NCBI GenBank assembly: GCA_009779755.1 | Contig: WRDO01000019.1 | Span: 1-55,607 of the forward strand | Source of the DNA: Defluviitaleaceae bacterium | GTDB taxonomy: Bacteria > Bacillota > Clostridia > Lachnospirales > WQUN01 | DNA length: 55,607 nucleotides | Reading direction: 5' to 3' | In this document: one piece after another, positions 8,570-17,217 of the stretch | Layout of the letters: the number at the start of each line of letters is the position of its first letter | Numbering within the stretch: the stretch's first letter is position 1 | Made by a program: the position numbers and the translations under genes | The notes under the pieces: generated by a model | Told to the model about the DNA's origin: nothing | The model's input: the letters and a program-made list of their open reading frames with translations, nothing else | Database searches by the model: none

Positions 8570-8932
8570 ATGAACGAAACGGAAAGGGAAACCGCAGCCG
8601 TAGCCGCATTACGGGATGCATTGGATTCGAAGTTTGGGAAGGACATCGTGGTGATGGATTTACGCGGTATATCCACCATCGCGGATTATTTCGCCATCGC
8701 GACGGGAACAAGCCAACCCCAATTAACGGCTTTGGCAAAAGCGGCGGAGGAAACGCTTGCCGCTCACGGGTTACGTTTAAACCACAGCGAGGGCATGGCT
8801 ACGGGTAATTGGGTGTTATTGGACTTCGGTTCGGTGATCGTCCATCTCTTCGATAATGAAAGCCGGCAATTTTACAACCTCGAACGCGTGTGGGGTGACG
8901 CGAAGGTTTCATCCGCCGCAGGAGCGCTATAA
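8570..8932 (+). CDS. rsfS: Ribosomal silencing factor RsfS
   Basis: The 120-residue protein is of the RsfS/YbeB/YqeL family. It binds ribosomal protein uL14 and blocks subunit joining when nutrients are short. Family motifs visible are 'DIVVMDLRGISTIADYFAIATG', 'SEGMATGNWVLLDFG' and 'VIVHLFDNESRQFYNLERVW'. AAGGAGG lies five bases before the ATG. It follows the nadD-yqeK fusion by 27 bases, the usual neighbourhood for this gene. Confidence 0.95.
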   Translation: MNETERETAAVAALRDALDSKFGKDIVVMDLRGISTIADYFAIATGTSQPQLTALAKAAEETLAAHGLRLNHSEGMATGNWVLLDFGSVIVHLFDNESRQFYNLERVWGDAKVSSAAGAL

Positions 8933-8983
8933 GAATAATTTTCCATATATATGTTAATCCTTCTTATACGAAGGAGGTTTGGT

Positions 8984-9394
8984 ATGGATATGGAAAAAAA
9001 AATATACGCATGGGTTATCGGATCGTGCGTGCTTTCTGTTATGTTGGGTATTGGGTTCGGGTATTTATTGTTCGGCGGGGCCAGCGTGAATGCGAGCATA
9101 TATACAGGCTCGGTAACGCAAGACGCCGTACCCGTGGCTTCGGGTACGATACATGAAATCACCGCCGCCGTATCCGACGATGAAGAAACGTTACCCGTCC
9201 ACCGTTATGTAGTGACTGTTGTGGACGGTTACGTAACGGTTTTCTATGCCGACCATGCAGGGGGCGATATAAAGGAAGCCACCACGACCCCCGTCAACGT
9301 CTTACCCGCAGCGGATATCGAGCGCCTGCAGGAAGGCATCCGCGTCTATACCGAGGAAGCGCTTTCGCGGCTTTTACAGGATTATGGTTCGTAG
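8984..9394 (+). CDS. Membrane-anchored protein with BofC-like C-terminal domain
   Basis: The 136-residue protein has one N-terminal membrane segment (about 7-28, 'WVIGSCVLSVMLGIGFGYLL') and an extracytoplasmic domain. The C-terminal part, with 'YVTVFYAD', 'VNVLPAADIERLQEGI' and 'EEALSRLLQDYGS', resembles the BofC C-terminal domain (bypass of forespore C), which in Bacillus acts between the spore membranes on SpoIVB signalling. The start at 8984 is chosen because AAGGAGG lies six bases upstream; an earlier in-frame ATG has no such site. The true role may differ, as these short proteins are also common in non-sporulation contexts. Confidence 0.7.
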   Translation: MDMEKKIYAWVIGSCVLSVMLGIGFGYLLFGGASVNASIYTGSVTQDAVPVASGTIHEITAAVSDDEETLPVHRYVVTVVDGYVTVFYADHAGGDIKEATTTPVNVLPAADIERLQEGIRVYTEEALSRLLQDYGS

Positions 9395-9409
9395 AAAGGA
9401 ATAAACCTT

Positions 9410-10951
9410 ATGTCCTATATCATGGCTTTTGACCAGGGTACGACCAGTTCCCGCTGTATCATCTTCGATAAAGAAGGACGGGCGGTGGCGAAATCGCAAA
9501 GGGAATTTACGCAAATATACCCGCAACCCGATTGGCCCGGCCGTTCCCCGCGGGAACCGATTAATCCCGCGGCTTGGGTAGAGCACGACCCCGCCGCCAT
9601 ATGGGAAACGCAATACGGCGTAGGTAAGGACGCCATGCAAAAAGCGGGGTTAAAGGCATCGGATATCGTCGCCTTGGGTATAACCAATCAGCGGGAAACC
9701 ACGCTCGTTTGGGATAGGACAACCGGGCAACCCATACATAACGCTATCGTGTGGCAATGCCGCCGCACCGCGCCCATGTGCGACGGCTTACGGGATTCGG
9801 GATACGAATCCTTTTTTACGTCCAAAACGGGTTTGAGGCTGGATGCGTATTTTTCCGGCACAAAGCTGGCATGGCTGTTGGAAAACATCCCCGAAGCAAG
9901 GCAAAAAGCAGAACGCGGTGATTTATTGTTCGGCACGGTGGATACGTGGCTCATATGGAACCTGACGGGAGGTACGGTACACGCCACCGATCACACGAAC
10001 GCATCGCGGACGCTTTTATATAATATACATACCTGCGAATGGGACAGGGATATCTTAAATCTGCTCAACATCCCGCGTGAAATGTTGCCTGCGGTAAATC
10101 CTTCATCGGGAATTATTGCGCATACCTCCCTTTTCGGCGGCAAAATCCCCATTGCGGGTGTTGCGGGTGACCAACAGGCCGCTTTATTCGGGCAAGCGTG
10201 CTTTCGTCCCGGCCAAGCGAAAAATACGTATGGTACGGGATGCTTTTTGCTGATGAATACAGGCGAATGCCCCATACAATCCCGCCATGGCCTTATCACA
10301 ACGATGGCGGCTTCCTACGACGGTAAGCCGCAATACGCCTTGGAAGGAAGCGTTTTTATCGGCGGGGCGGTCGTGCAGTGGTTGCGTGATGAACTGGGGC
10401 TTATCACCCACGCGGCCGAAACCGAAGCCTTGGCGGCAAGCGTCACCGATACGCAAAGCGTGTATATCGTACCCGCTTTCGTCGGCCTTGGCGCGCCGTA
10501 TTGGGACGCCCACGCACGCGGTGCGATCATAGGGTTGACGCGCGGCGTAAACAAAGCGCATATCGTACGCGCGGCGTTGGAAAGCATGGCATACCAAACC
10601 AATGACGTCGTAAAAACCATGATGTCCGATATCAATGATATCAACGGCGACGTTCCCGTCCCGGCGGCAATCAAAAAGCTCCCCGTTGACGGGGGAGCCT
10701 GTGCGAACAACTTCCTCATGCAATTCCAAGCCGACATACTCGGTGTACCCGTGGAGCGTCCTTCGGTCATCGAAACAACCGCCCTCGGTGCGGCGTACCT
10801 CGCGGGCTTGGCCGTCGGCTATTGGGAAAGCACGGACGACATCATCGCCAACCGTGGGGTGGAACGCGTTTTTACCCCGCAAATGGACCGGGAAAAGGTA
10901 CGGCACTTGGTCGAAGGATGGGAACAAGCGGTAAGGCGAACCCGCACCTAA
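9410..10951 (+). CDS. glpK: Glycerol kinase
   Basis: The 513-residue cytoplasmic enzyme phosphorylates glycerol to glycerol-3-phosphate. FGGY-family motifs are clear: '[14 protein letters not shown]' (7-20), '[12 protein letters not shown]', 'AIVWQCRRT', '[10 protein letters not shown]', 'NTYGTGCF' and 'GLGAPYWD'. Compared with Escherichia coli GlpK there is an extra stretch of about 14 residues (41-54, '[14 protein letters not shown]') before 'WVEHDP', and a longer loop before '[10 protein letters not shown]'. AGAAAGGA precedes the ATG. No glycerol facilitator or glycerol-3-phosphate dehydrogenase gene adjoins it. Confidence 0.96.
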   Translation: MSYIMAFDQGTTSSRCIIFDKEGRAVAKSQREFTQIYPQPDWPGRSPREPINPAAWVEHDPAAIWETQYGVGKDAMQKAGLKASDIVALGITNQRETTLVWDRTTGQPIHNAIVWQCRRTAPMCDGLRDSGYESFFTSKTGLRLDAYFSGTKLAWLLENIPEARQKAERGDLLFGTVDTWLIWNLTGGTVHATDHTNASRTLLYNIHTCEWDRDILNLLNIPREMLPAVNPSSGIIAHTSLFGGKIPIAGVAGDQQAALFGQACFRPGQAKNTYGTGCFLLMNTGECPIQSRHGLITTMAASYDGKPQYALEGSVFIGGAVVQWLRDELGLITHAAETEALAASVTDTQSVYIVPAFVGLGAPYWDAHARGAIIGLTRGVNKAHIVRAALESMAYQTNDVVKTMMSDINDINGDVPVPAAIKKLPVDGGACANNFLMQFQADILGVPVERPSVIETTALGAAYLAGLAVGYWESTDDIIANRGVERVFTPQMDREKVRHLVEGWEQAVRRTRT

Positions 10952-10974
10952 AGCAATAAAACCGCAAAAATAAC

Positions 10975-11013
10975 ACGGAAATATTACGATTTATATATAC
11001 GCCTTTTTTCCGT
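10975..11013. terminator. Weak hairpin between convergent glpK and ABC exporter genes
   Basis: ACGGAAA (10975-10981) can pair with TTTCCGT (11007-11013), giving a 7-bp stem and a long AT-rich loop of 25 nt. It lies in the 65-base gap between converging stops. The short stem makes this a tentative call. Confidence 0.35.
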
Positions 11014-11016
11014 TTA

Positions 11017-12852
11017 TCATTCAACCACGTCGAATTGGCTGTTGTACAGCGCGGTATATACGCCGTCCTTTGCTAATAATTGTTTGTGGTTACCTTGCTC
11101 CACGATGTCACCTTCACGCATGACGAGGATAAGATCCGCGCTCTTGATAGTCGAAAGCCTGTGCGCGATGACAAAACTCGTACGGCCCTTCATTAAGTTA
11201 TCCATGGCTTGCTGGATCAATACCTCGGTACGCGTGTCCACGTTACTGGTCGCTTCGTCCAATATCAGGATATCCGGGTCGGCGAGTATCGTGCGTGCAA
11301 TGGTGAGGAGCTGCTTCTGTCCGGCGGAAATATTATCCGCTTCTTCGTTGATCATCATTTTATAACCATCGGGTAAGGCGCGTATGAAGTGGTGCGCCTG
11401 CGCGGCTTTGGCGGCTTTTTTGATGTCGTCGCTTTCGGCGTCTAAGTTGCCGTAGCGTATGTTTTCCTCGATCGTCCCGTTAAAGAGCCACGTATCCTGC
11501 AACACCATACCGAAATGCTTGCGCAAGTCATCGCGGGTATAACAGGTGATGTTTTCGCCGTCCATGGTGATCGCGCCTTCGTTAACGTCGTAGAAACGCA
11601 TCAGGAGCTTGACGATCGTCGTTTTACCCGCACCCGTGTGGCCGACGATGGCGATCTTTTGCCCGGGCTTTACTTCGGCGGTAAAGTTCTTGATAACGGG
11701 GACATCCGTTTCATAGCCGAAATGGACGTTGTCGAAGCGTATATGGCCGTTGACGGTATCACGGATAACGGGGTCCGTGGTGTCGGGGGATTCCTCCGCT
11801 TCATTTAAGAAGGCGAAAACACGCTCGGCGGCGGCGGCGGTTTGCTGGAGCATCCCCGCCACGCCGGAAAGCTGCGCCATGGGTTGGCCGAATTGGCGTG
11901 TGTATTGGATGAACGCTTGAATGTTGCCGATGGAAATACGCCCTTGGACCGCCATCATCCCGCCGATGACCACGACGGCCACATATCCTATGTTTCCGAT
12001 AAACGCGATGATCGGCCACATAATGCCGGAAAGGAAATTGGCCTTCCACCCCGCGCGGTACAGGCGTTGGTTGTGCTTGTCGAATGTAGCCGCACTGGCT
12101 TCCTCGCTGTTAAAGGACTTAACGATGGCGTGTGAAGTGAACATCTCTTCGATATGGCCGTTGAGCTTGCCGAGGTTTTCGGCCTGCTGCTTAAAATATT
12201 TTTGCGATTTTTTTACGATGATGCCGACAATGACGCCTGACATGGGGAGTATCGTGATCGCCACAAGCGTAAGGATGGGGCTGATGGTCAGCATCATTAC
12301 GATGATGCCTAATACCGCCGTCGCGCTTGAAATCATGGATACCAAGCCGCTGCTGAGTGTGTTGCTTATCGTGTCCACATCGTTTGTGATGCGGGAAAGG
12401 ACGTCGCCGTGCGGGGTTTTATCAAAATACCGTAAAGGCAAGCGGTGGATCTTTTCGCTTAGTTCGGTGCGCAGCTTGTAGGTAATGCGCGTGCTTACAC
12501 CCGCCATGACAAAGCCTTGGAAATAGTTGAACGCGATATTAACGGCTTGAATCGAGGCGAAAATACCGAGGATTGTTGTTAGGCGACGGAAATCGATACC
12601 CGTAACAAACCCGGCGAATATCGTATCGGTAGCCTGCCCCAAAATACGCGGCCCCATTACGGCCATGACCGTGGAAGCCATTGCCATGGATATGATCATG
12701 GTAATCGCAATTTTTTCCGCGCCGAGGTAAGCGATCAAGCGCTGCATCGAACCCTTGAAGTCCTTGGCTTTTTCCGTAGGCATCCCGCGGCGTCCCCATG
12801 GACCGCCGCCGCCCTGCCGTGCCCTCGGGCTGTTTTGCTTTTTATCTGACAT
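11017..12852 (-). CDS. Heterodimeric ABC exporter subunit with intact catalytic glutamate
   Basis: The 611-residue half-transporter has an N-terminal basic tail, six membrane helices (about 45-340) and a nucleotide-binding domain with Walker A 'GHTGAGKTTIVK', signature 'ISAGQKQLLTIAR', Walker B 'ILILDEATSNVD' and an H-loop histidine in 'IAHRLS'. The catalytic glutamate is present. It pairs with the partner gene just upstream, whose 3' end overlaps its start by 11 bases. Together they match BmrCD/YheIH-type multidrug exporters. GGAGGT lies six bases before the ATG. The substrate cannot be told from sequence. Confidence 0.93.
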   Translation of the reverse strand: MSDKKQNSPRARQGGGGPWGRRGMPTEKAKDFKGSMQRLIAYLGAEKIAITMIISMAMASTVMAVMGPRILGQATDTIFAGFVTGIDFRRLTTILGIFASIQAVNIAFNYFQGFVMAGVSTRITYKLRTELSEKIHRLPLRYFDKTPHGDVLSRITNDVDTISNTLSSGLVSMISSATAVLGIIVMMLTISPILTLVAITILPMSGVIVGIIVKKSQKYFKQQAENLGKLNGHIEEMFTSHAIVKSFNSEEASAATFDKHNQRLYRAGWKANFLSGIMWPIIAFIGNIGYVAVVVIGGMMAVQGRISIGNIQAFIQYTRQFGQPMAQLSGVAGMLQQTAAAAERVFAFLNEAEESPDTTDPVIRDTVNGHIRFDNVHFGYETDVPVIKNFTAEVKPGQKIAIVGHTGAGKTTIVKLLMRFYDVNEGAITMDGENITCYTRDDLRKHFGMVLQDTWLFNGTIEENIRYGNLDAESDDIKKAAKAAQAHHFIRALPDGYKMMINEEADNISAGQKQLLTIARTILADPDILILDEATSNVDTRTEVLIQQAMDNLMKGRTSFVIAHRLSTIKSADLILVMREGDIVEQGNHKQLLAKDGVYTALYNSQFDVVE

Positions 12853-14608
12853 GGTTCACCTCCGATGCCAAAAGATCTTGCGAGGATGCGATTTCCAAGT
12901 AGGCGGGACAGGATGTGAGCAATTCCTCGTGCGTGCCGGTACCTACGATCCTGCCTTCGTCCAGCACGATGATTTGCTCGGCGTTCATGATTGTGCCGAT
13001 GCGTTGAGCGATGACGATAACCGTCGCGTCAGCGGTGTGTTCCTTAAGTGCGCGGCGTAGCTTAACGTCGGTGGTAAAATCCAACGCGGAGAAGCTGTCA
13101 TCGAAGATGATGATTTTCGGGTTCTTGGCAAGCGCACGCGCGATCGAGAGGCGTTGGCGCTGGCCGCCGGATACATTGCCGCCGCCTTGGGTGATTTCCG
13201 ATTCGAATTTTTCCTCTTTTTCCTGTATAAATTCCAAGGCTTGCGCGACTTCTGCGAATCGGGTCATTTCCTCTTCGGTAGCATCGGCGTTGCCGTATTT
13301 GATATTGGAAGAAATCGTCCCCGTCAACAATTGACCCTTTTGCGGTACGAAGCCGATTTTATCGCGCAGGTCCTTTTGGCGGACATTACGTATGTCCAGC
13401 CCATCCAGGGTTACGCTCCCCTCGGTCACATCATAAAAACGCAGCAACAGCGAAACGATCGTTGACTTACCCGACCCGGTAGGGCCGATGATGGCTGTGG
13501 TTTGCCCGGGTTTGGCGGTGAAGGTAATGCCTTCCAGTACGTCCGCTTCCGCGCCGGGGTAGCGGAAACAAACATTATTAAAAGCAACCAACCCATCGGT
13601 GGGGGACGAATCGGGGAATGTTAGCGGTTGATCGGGGTCGTTGATCGTCAGTTCCTTCTCCAACACTTCGGCGATACGCGCGGCGGAAACCTGCGCCCTC
13701 GGTACCATCACCAATACCATCGATACCATCATAAACGCAAAGATCACCTGCACGGCGTATTGCATGAACGCCATCATATCGCCGATTGCCAATCCCGAAT
13801 GCGCGATGTGATGCGCACCCATAAAAATAACGAGCAGCTGCGTGCCCGCCAACATAAACGTAATCAGCGGGCCGACGACCGCCATTACGCGCCCGATGAA
13901 CAAGCCCATGTCGCGCAAGTCGGTATTAACGGCATCGAAGCGTTGCTTCTCGTGTTTTTGTGTGCCGAAGGCGCGGATGACCATCAAACCGTGCAGGATT
14001 TCACGGGAGGTTTTATTAAGCCTGTCTACCATTTCCTGTAAAATTTTAAACTTGGGCATGACGATCGAGGTGATTAGGACCACGAAGCAAACCAACAGGA
14101 TCACCGCCAGCGCAATGATCCATGACATACTGACGGAGCGCGTCAATGCCATGATTACGCCGCCGATCCCCAAAATGGGCGCGTATACCAGCATCCGCGC
14201 GCTCATATTGACGAGGTTTTGTACTTGCGAAACGTCGTTGGTGCACCGCGTGATCAGCGACGCGGATGAAAACGCGTCGAATTCCGATTGCGAAAAGCTC
14301 TCGACCTTAACGAATAAATCCCGCCGCAGGTTGCGTGCCATGCCCGCGGCCATACGCTGGGCGATGTAGCTGGATGCTATGGATGCAAGGCCCGCAAGTA
14401 AAGCGATGGCCAGCATAATGCCTCCCGTTTGTATTATGTAGTAGGTTCGAGAGGTTTCGTTAAGGACGGAGTAAACGACACCGTTATTAACGATGTCCGC
14501 CATTAACGTAGGCAGGGACAATTCCGCCAATGCTTGCCCCAATAAGAGCAGAAGCGTTAACATCAGCGGCCAGCGGTAGGGCTTTAGATATTTGACGAGT
14601 TTTAACAT
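12842..14608 (-). CDS. Heterodimeric ABC exporter subunit with degenerate ATP site
   Basis: The 588-residue half-transporter has six membrane helices in its first 320 residues and a nucleotide-binding domain with Walker A 'GPTGSGKSTIVS', signature 'VSGGQRQRLSIARAL', and Walker B 'IIIFDDSFSALD', where aspartate replaces the catalytic glutamate. This asymmetry is normal for BmrC-type heterodimers, in which one ATP site is inactive. 'IAQRIGT' replaces the H-loop histidine. It is the first gene of the pair: AAGGAG lies six bases before the ATG, and its stop falls inside the next gene. Confidence 0.93.
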   Translation of the reverse strand: MLKLVKYLKPYRWPLMLTLLLLLGQALAELSLPTLMADIVNNGVVYSVLNETSRTYYIIQTGGIMLAIALLAGLASIASSYIAQRMAAGMARNLRRDLFVKVESFSQSEFDAFSSASLITRCTNDVSQVQNLVNMSARMLVYAPILGIGGVIMALTRSVSMSWIIALAVILLVCFVVLITSIVMPKFKILQEMVDRLNKTSREILHGLMVIRAFGTQKHEKQRFDAVNTDLRDMGLFIGRVMAVVGPLITFMLAGTQLLVIFMGAHHIAHSGLAIGDMMAFMQYAVQVIFAFMMVSMVLVMVPRAQVSAARIAEVLEKELTINDPDQPLTFPDSSPTDGLVAFNNVCFRYPGAEADVLEGITFTAKPGQTTAIIGPTGSGKSTIVSLLLRFYDVTEGSVTLDGLDIRNVRQKDLRDKIGFVPQKGQLLTGTISSNIKYGNADATEEEMTRFAEVAQALEFIQEKEEKFESEITQGGGNVSGGQRQRLSIARALAKNPKIIIFDDSFSALDFTTDVKLRRALKEHTADATVIVIAQRIGTIMNAEQIIVLDEGRIVGTGTHEELLTSCPAYLEIASSQDLLASEVNHVR

Positions 14609-14652
14609 GGTTCGCTCCTTAGCATTTAAAATCCGTTTCCATCATACATGTA

Positions 14653-16308
14653 TTACGCTCGCTTGTCGAAACGAGGGAGGGTGTTTTCGGTATTTTGTAT
14701 AACAAGGCTTTCGTCGAAGAGAGTCGGGGAATCCAATAGGGTATACGGCTTGCCTGGCTTGGCGAAGGAAAACGCGGCGAGCGAAAAGCGGTGGTTTTGC
14801 AACAGGGATTCCAATTGGTTTATGTTATCGCGCACAAGCTGCTCGATGCGGGGGTTATCCAAGCGAAATTGGCAATGTACGGAATTATCGTCTTTTTGTA
14901 TATATGTTTCAAATCGTCCCAGGGATGCCGTATCCAACGCGATGAGCGCGGATGCGGCGCCCTTTTTTCCGTCGGCTGTCTTTTTCGCGTCCTTATATAT
15001 ATGCAGGGTCGTTTGCATGTTGTCTTGCCCATTGTGGAAAAGGGGAAGCTGTACGTAAATCTGGTTTCGTATTTGCGCGGTAAAATCAATGGTATCGGAA
15101 AGGGCACGGACCTCCTGTAATACGCGGGCGGTCGCTGCGGGTTCGGAGTTCGGCGTTTGCCGGTGTTCGGCGCTTGAAGTTAACGTTTGGCGGATTTGGA
15201 CCAGCGCGTCGCGCAAGCCGTTGAGGAAACGATCAATATCCGCGGGGGTGCTTTCGGATAAACGGAAAGCGAGGGAAGAAAGGGTTTCGGGTAGAAGCCT
15301 AGCTTCATTTGCTTCAAACGTATTTGCTTGCAACCTTGCTTCGACTTGGGGTGGGGTCGGGGATTGTATATCGGCGGGTAAGGTCAAATCGGGAACGGCG
15401 GGCGGTGCGGGTAATACCGAAGGTTGTGAGGGTGCGGGCGTCAAGTTTATCGTTGTATTATTTACGACGGTTGCCGGAGAGGTTACGGCTTGTTGCGTAA
15501 CAGGTATGGCTTGAAAAACGGGAAGAGGCATTATATCGGGCCGAGCGGGTAGGGGTACGGTCGTTTGCTGGGAATTCGATTGCATCATATTTAATTGCGC
15601 TTGGTTAGCGTCGGTAAGAACGGTCGGCGTTTGCGTGGGTTGCGTTTGCGTGATATTTGTGGTTTCGGGTAACGAAACGGGTTGCGCCGGGGTCACCAAC
15701 ATACCGGGTTGGGTTGTGGGTTGGGCAGCATGTTGGTTTGTGGCGGGAGCGGTATTGGCGGTTGCTTGTAAAGGTGCGGTTTGTGAGGCTTGCGGTATCG
15801 CTTGCGTGAGGATCCGCGATAATTGCCCCGCCAACACCGGGTCGTTTATTTGACGGACGGCTTGCAAAAGGTTATTGATTTGGTCCGTTATACGCACTTG
15901 GCCGGAAACCAATCCTTCCAATTGGGCGGCGTTGGCAACGGTCAATTTTATATCGTTTTGTATCATAAAGAGGGCCTTGGCGTGGTTGTCCGTGTTTGCG
16001 TTCGCCGCGTTTGGGGAACCCGCCGTCAGCTTCAACGCTTGGTTCATGCGTTGGATATTATCGTTGGTGAGGGGGATACCGTTTTCCATAAGTAATTTAA
16101 GCATGATTAGGTTTTCTTCCGTGGCTTTAAATCCGGCGTTTAGCAAGATTTCGGTAAGTATTTCACGGTCGATGGGGGGTGGGGGAGCGTTTGGGTTTTG
16201 GGATGAGGAACCGGGAGTTAAAAGCGGTGGGAGCGCGGCGGCCGCTGTTTTATTAAACGCGGCTGTATCCTTTAAATACATATCCGTTAAGGGTTTTATT
16301 TCCGTCAT
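14653..16308 (-). CDS. FliK-like flagellar hook-length control protein
   Basis: The 551-residue protein starts at the ATG at 16308, which forms an ATGA overlap with the exonuclease III stop. The layout fits FliK: a helical N-terminal part (about 45-165), a long Pro/Thr/Gln-rich linker (about 170-350, with many 'TQP', 'APS', 'PTP' runs), and a compact C-terminal domain. That domain has 'IYVQLPL', 'MQTTLHIYKDAKK' and 'VHCQFRLDNPRIEQLVRDNI', as in the Flg_hook fold. FliK measures hook length and switches export specificity. No other hook genes adjoin, so a FliK-like secreted or regulatory protein is the alternative. Confidence 0.65.
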   Translation of the reverse strand: MTEIKPLTDMYLKDTAAFNKTAAAALPPLLTPGSSSQNPNAPPPPIDREILTEILLNAGFKATEENLIMLKLLMENGIPLTNDNIQRMNQALKLTAGSPNAANANTDNHAKALFMIQNDIKLTVANAAQLEGLVSGQVRITDQINNLLQAVRQINDPVLAGQLSRILTQAIPQASQTAPLQATANTAPATNQHAAQPTTQPGMLVTPAQPVSLPETTNITQTQPTQTPTVLTDANQAQLNMMQSNSQQTTVPLPARPDIMPLPVFQAIPVTQQAVTSPATVVNNTTINLTPAPSQPSVLPAPPAVPDLTLPADIQSPTPPQVEARLQANTFEANEARLLPETLSSLAFRLSESTPADIDRFLNGLRDALVQIRQTLTSSAEHRQTPNSEPAATARVLQEVRALSDTIDFTAQIRNQIYVQLPLFHNGQDNMQTTLHIYKDAKKTADGKKGAASALIALDTASLGRFETYIQKDDNSVHCQFRLDNPRIEQLVRDNINQLESLLQNHRFSLAAFSFAKPGKPYTLLDSPTLFDESLVIQNTENTLPRFDKRA

Positions 16309-17048
16309 ACCAGCACCAATCCGACGGGGCAATGGTCGGAGCCCATCACTTCGGGGTAAATTGTCGCTTCCTTTATATTCGTTTTAAATGAATCGGAAAC
16401 TAAAAAATAATCAATACGCCAGCCGACGTTCTTCTCCCGTGCTTTACCGATGTACGTCCACCATGTGTAGGCACCTTTTTCTTCGGGGTGTAAATGCCTA
16501 AACGTATCGGTAAAACCTTCAGCCAAAAGTTCGGTCATCTTCCCGCGTTCCTGCGGGGAAAAACCTGCGCTTCCCGCATTGCTTTTGGGATTGGCGAGGT
16601 CGATTTCCTTGTGTGCCACGTTTAAATCGCCGCATACCACCACGGGTTTATTAAAAGCAGATAAAAAGGCCCGGAAAGCATCTTCCCAAGCCATGCGGTA
16701 ACCCAGTCGCGCCAGTTCGCGCTGCGAGTTGGGGGTATATACGTTTACGAGATAATATTCGGGGAATTCGAGTGTGAGTACGCGACCTTCGGTATCGTGT
16801 TCGGGTATACCCATGCCGCGTGTGACGGTTATCGGTTCCCGCTTCGTGAGTACTAACGTGCCGGAGTAACCTTTCTTTTCGGCCCAATTCCAATACGCAT
16901 GGTAGCCGGGGAAGGTGAAATCCGCTTGGTCGGGGTGCATCTTCGTCTCCTGCACGGCAATCAAATCGAAGCCGCGCCGCACGAAATCCGGAAAATCCTT
17001 GTTCATGCAGGCGCGGAGGCCGTTGACATTCCACGAAGCCATGTGCAT
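16305..17048 (-). CDS. xth: Exodeoxyribonuclease III
   Basis: The 247-residue enzyme of the exonuclease III/AP endonuclease family cuts at abasic sites and digests 3' ends in base-excision repair. Motifs are 'WNVNGLRACMNK', 'DLIAVQETKMHPDQADF', 'VCGDLNVAHKEIDLANPK', 'WRIDYFLVSD' and 'GSDHCPVGL' (active-site Asp-His). The start is put at 17048, six bases after GGAGGG; the ATG at 17054 directly abuts that site. It is translationally coupled to the FliK-like gene by an ATGA overlap, an unusual partnership. Confidence 0.95.
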   Translation of the reverse strand: MHMASWNVNGLRACMNKDFPDFVRRGFDLIAVQETKMHPDQADFTFPGYHAYWNWAEKKGYSGTLVLTKREPITVTRGMGIPEHDTEGRVLTLEFPEYYLVNVYTPNSQRELARLGYRMAWEDAFRAFLSAFNKPVVVCGDLNVAHKEIDLANPKSNAGSAGFSPQERGKMTELLAEGFTDTFRHLHPEEKGAYTWWTYIGKAREKNVGWRIDYFLVSDSFKTNIKEATIYPEVMGSDHCPVGLVLV

Positions 17049-17072
17049 GTTCATCCCTCCGATTTAAAAAGG

Positions 17073-17101
17073 ATTATACCATGGGTAAATAATACAGCCA
17101 A
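17073..17101 (-). promoter_or_regulatory. Sigma-A promoter of the xth/FliK-like operon
   Basis: On the minus strand TTGGCT (17101-17096), a 17-bp spacer ending in TGG, and TATAAT (17078-17073) precede the gene. The predicted start is near 17066, giving a short leader that contains GGAGGG. Confidence 0.65.
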
Positions 17102-17217
17102 ATCAAAAACGAGGATCATTATACCGTTCACCGTTTTAATACCGCTCCCCGTTTCATTTATGTTGCAGGAATTATATGGTATACTGGCTAAAGTACAACC
17201 CGATTGGGGCGTTCCGC

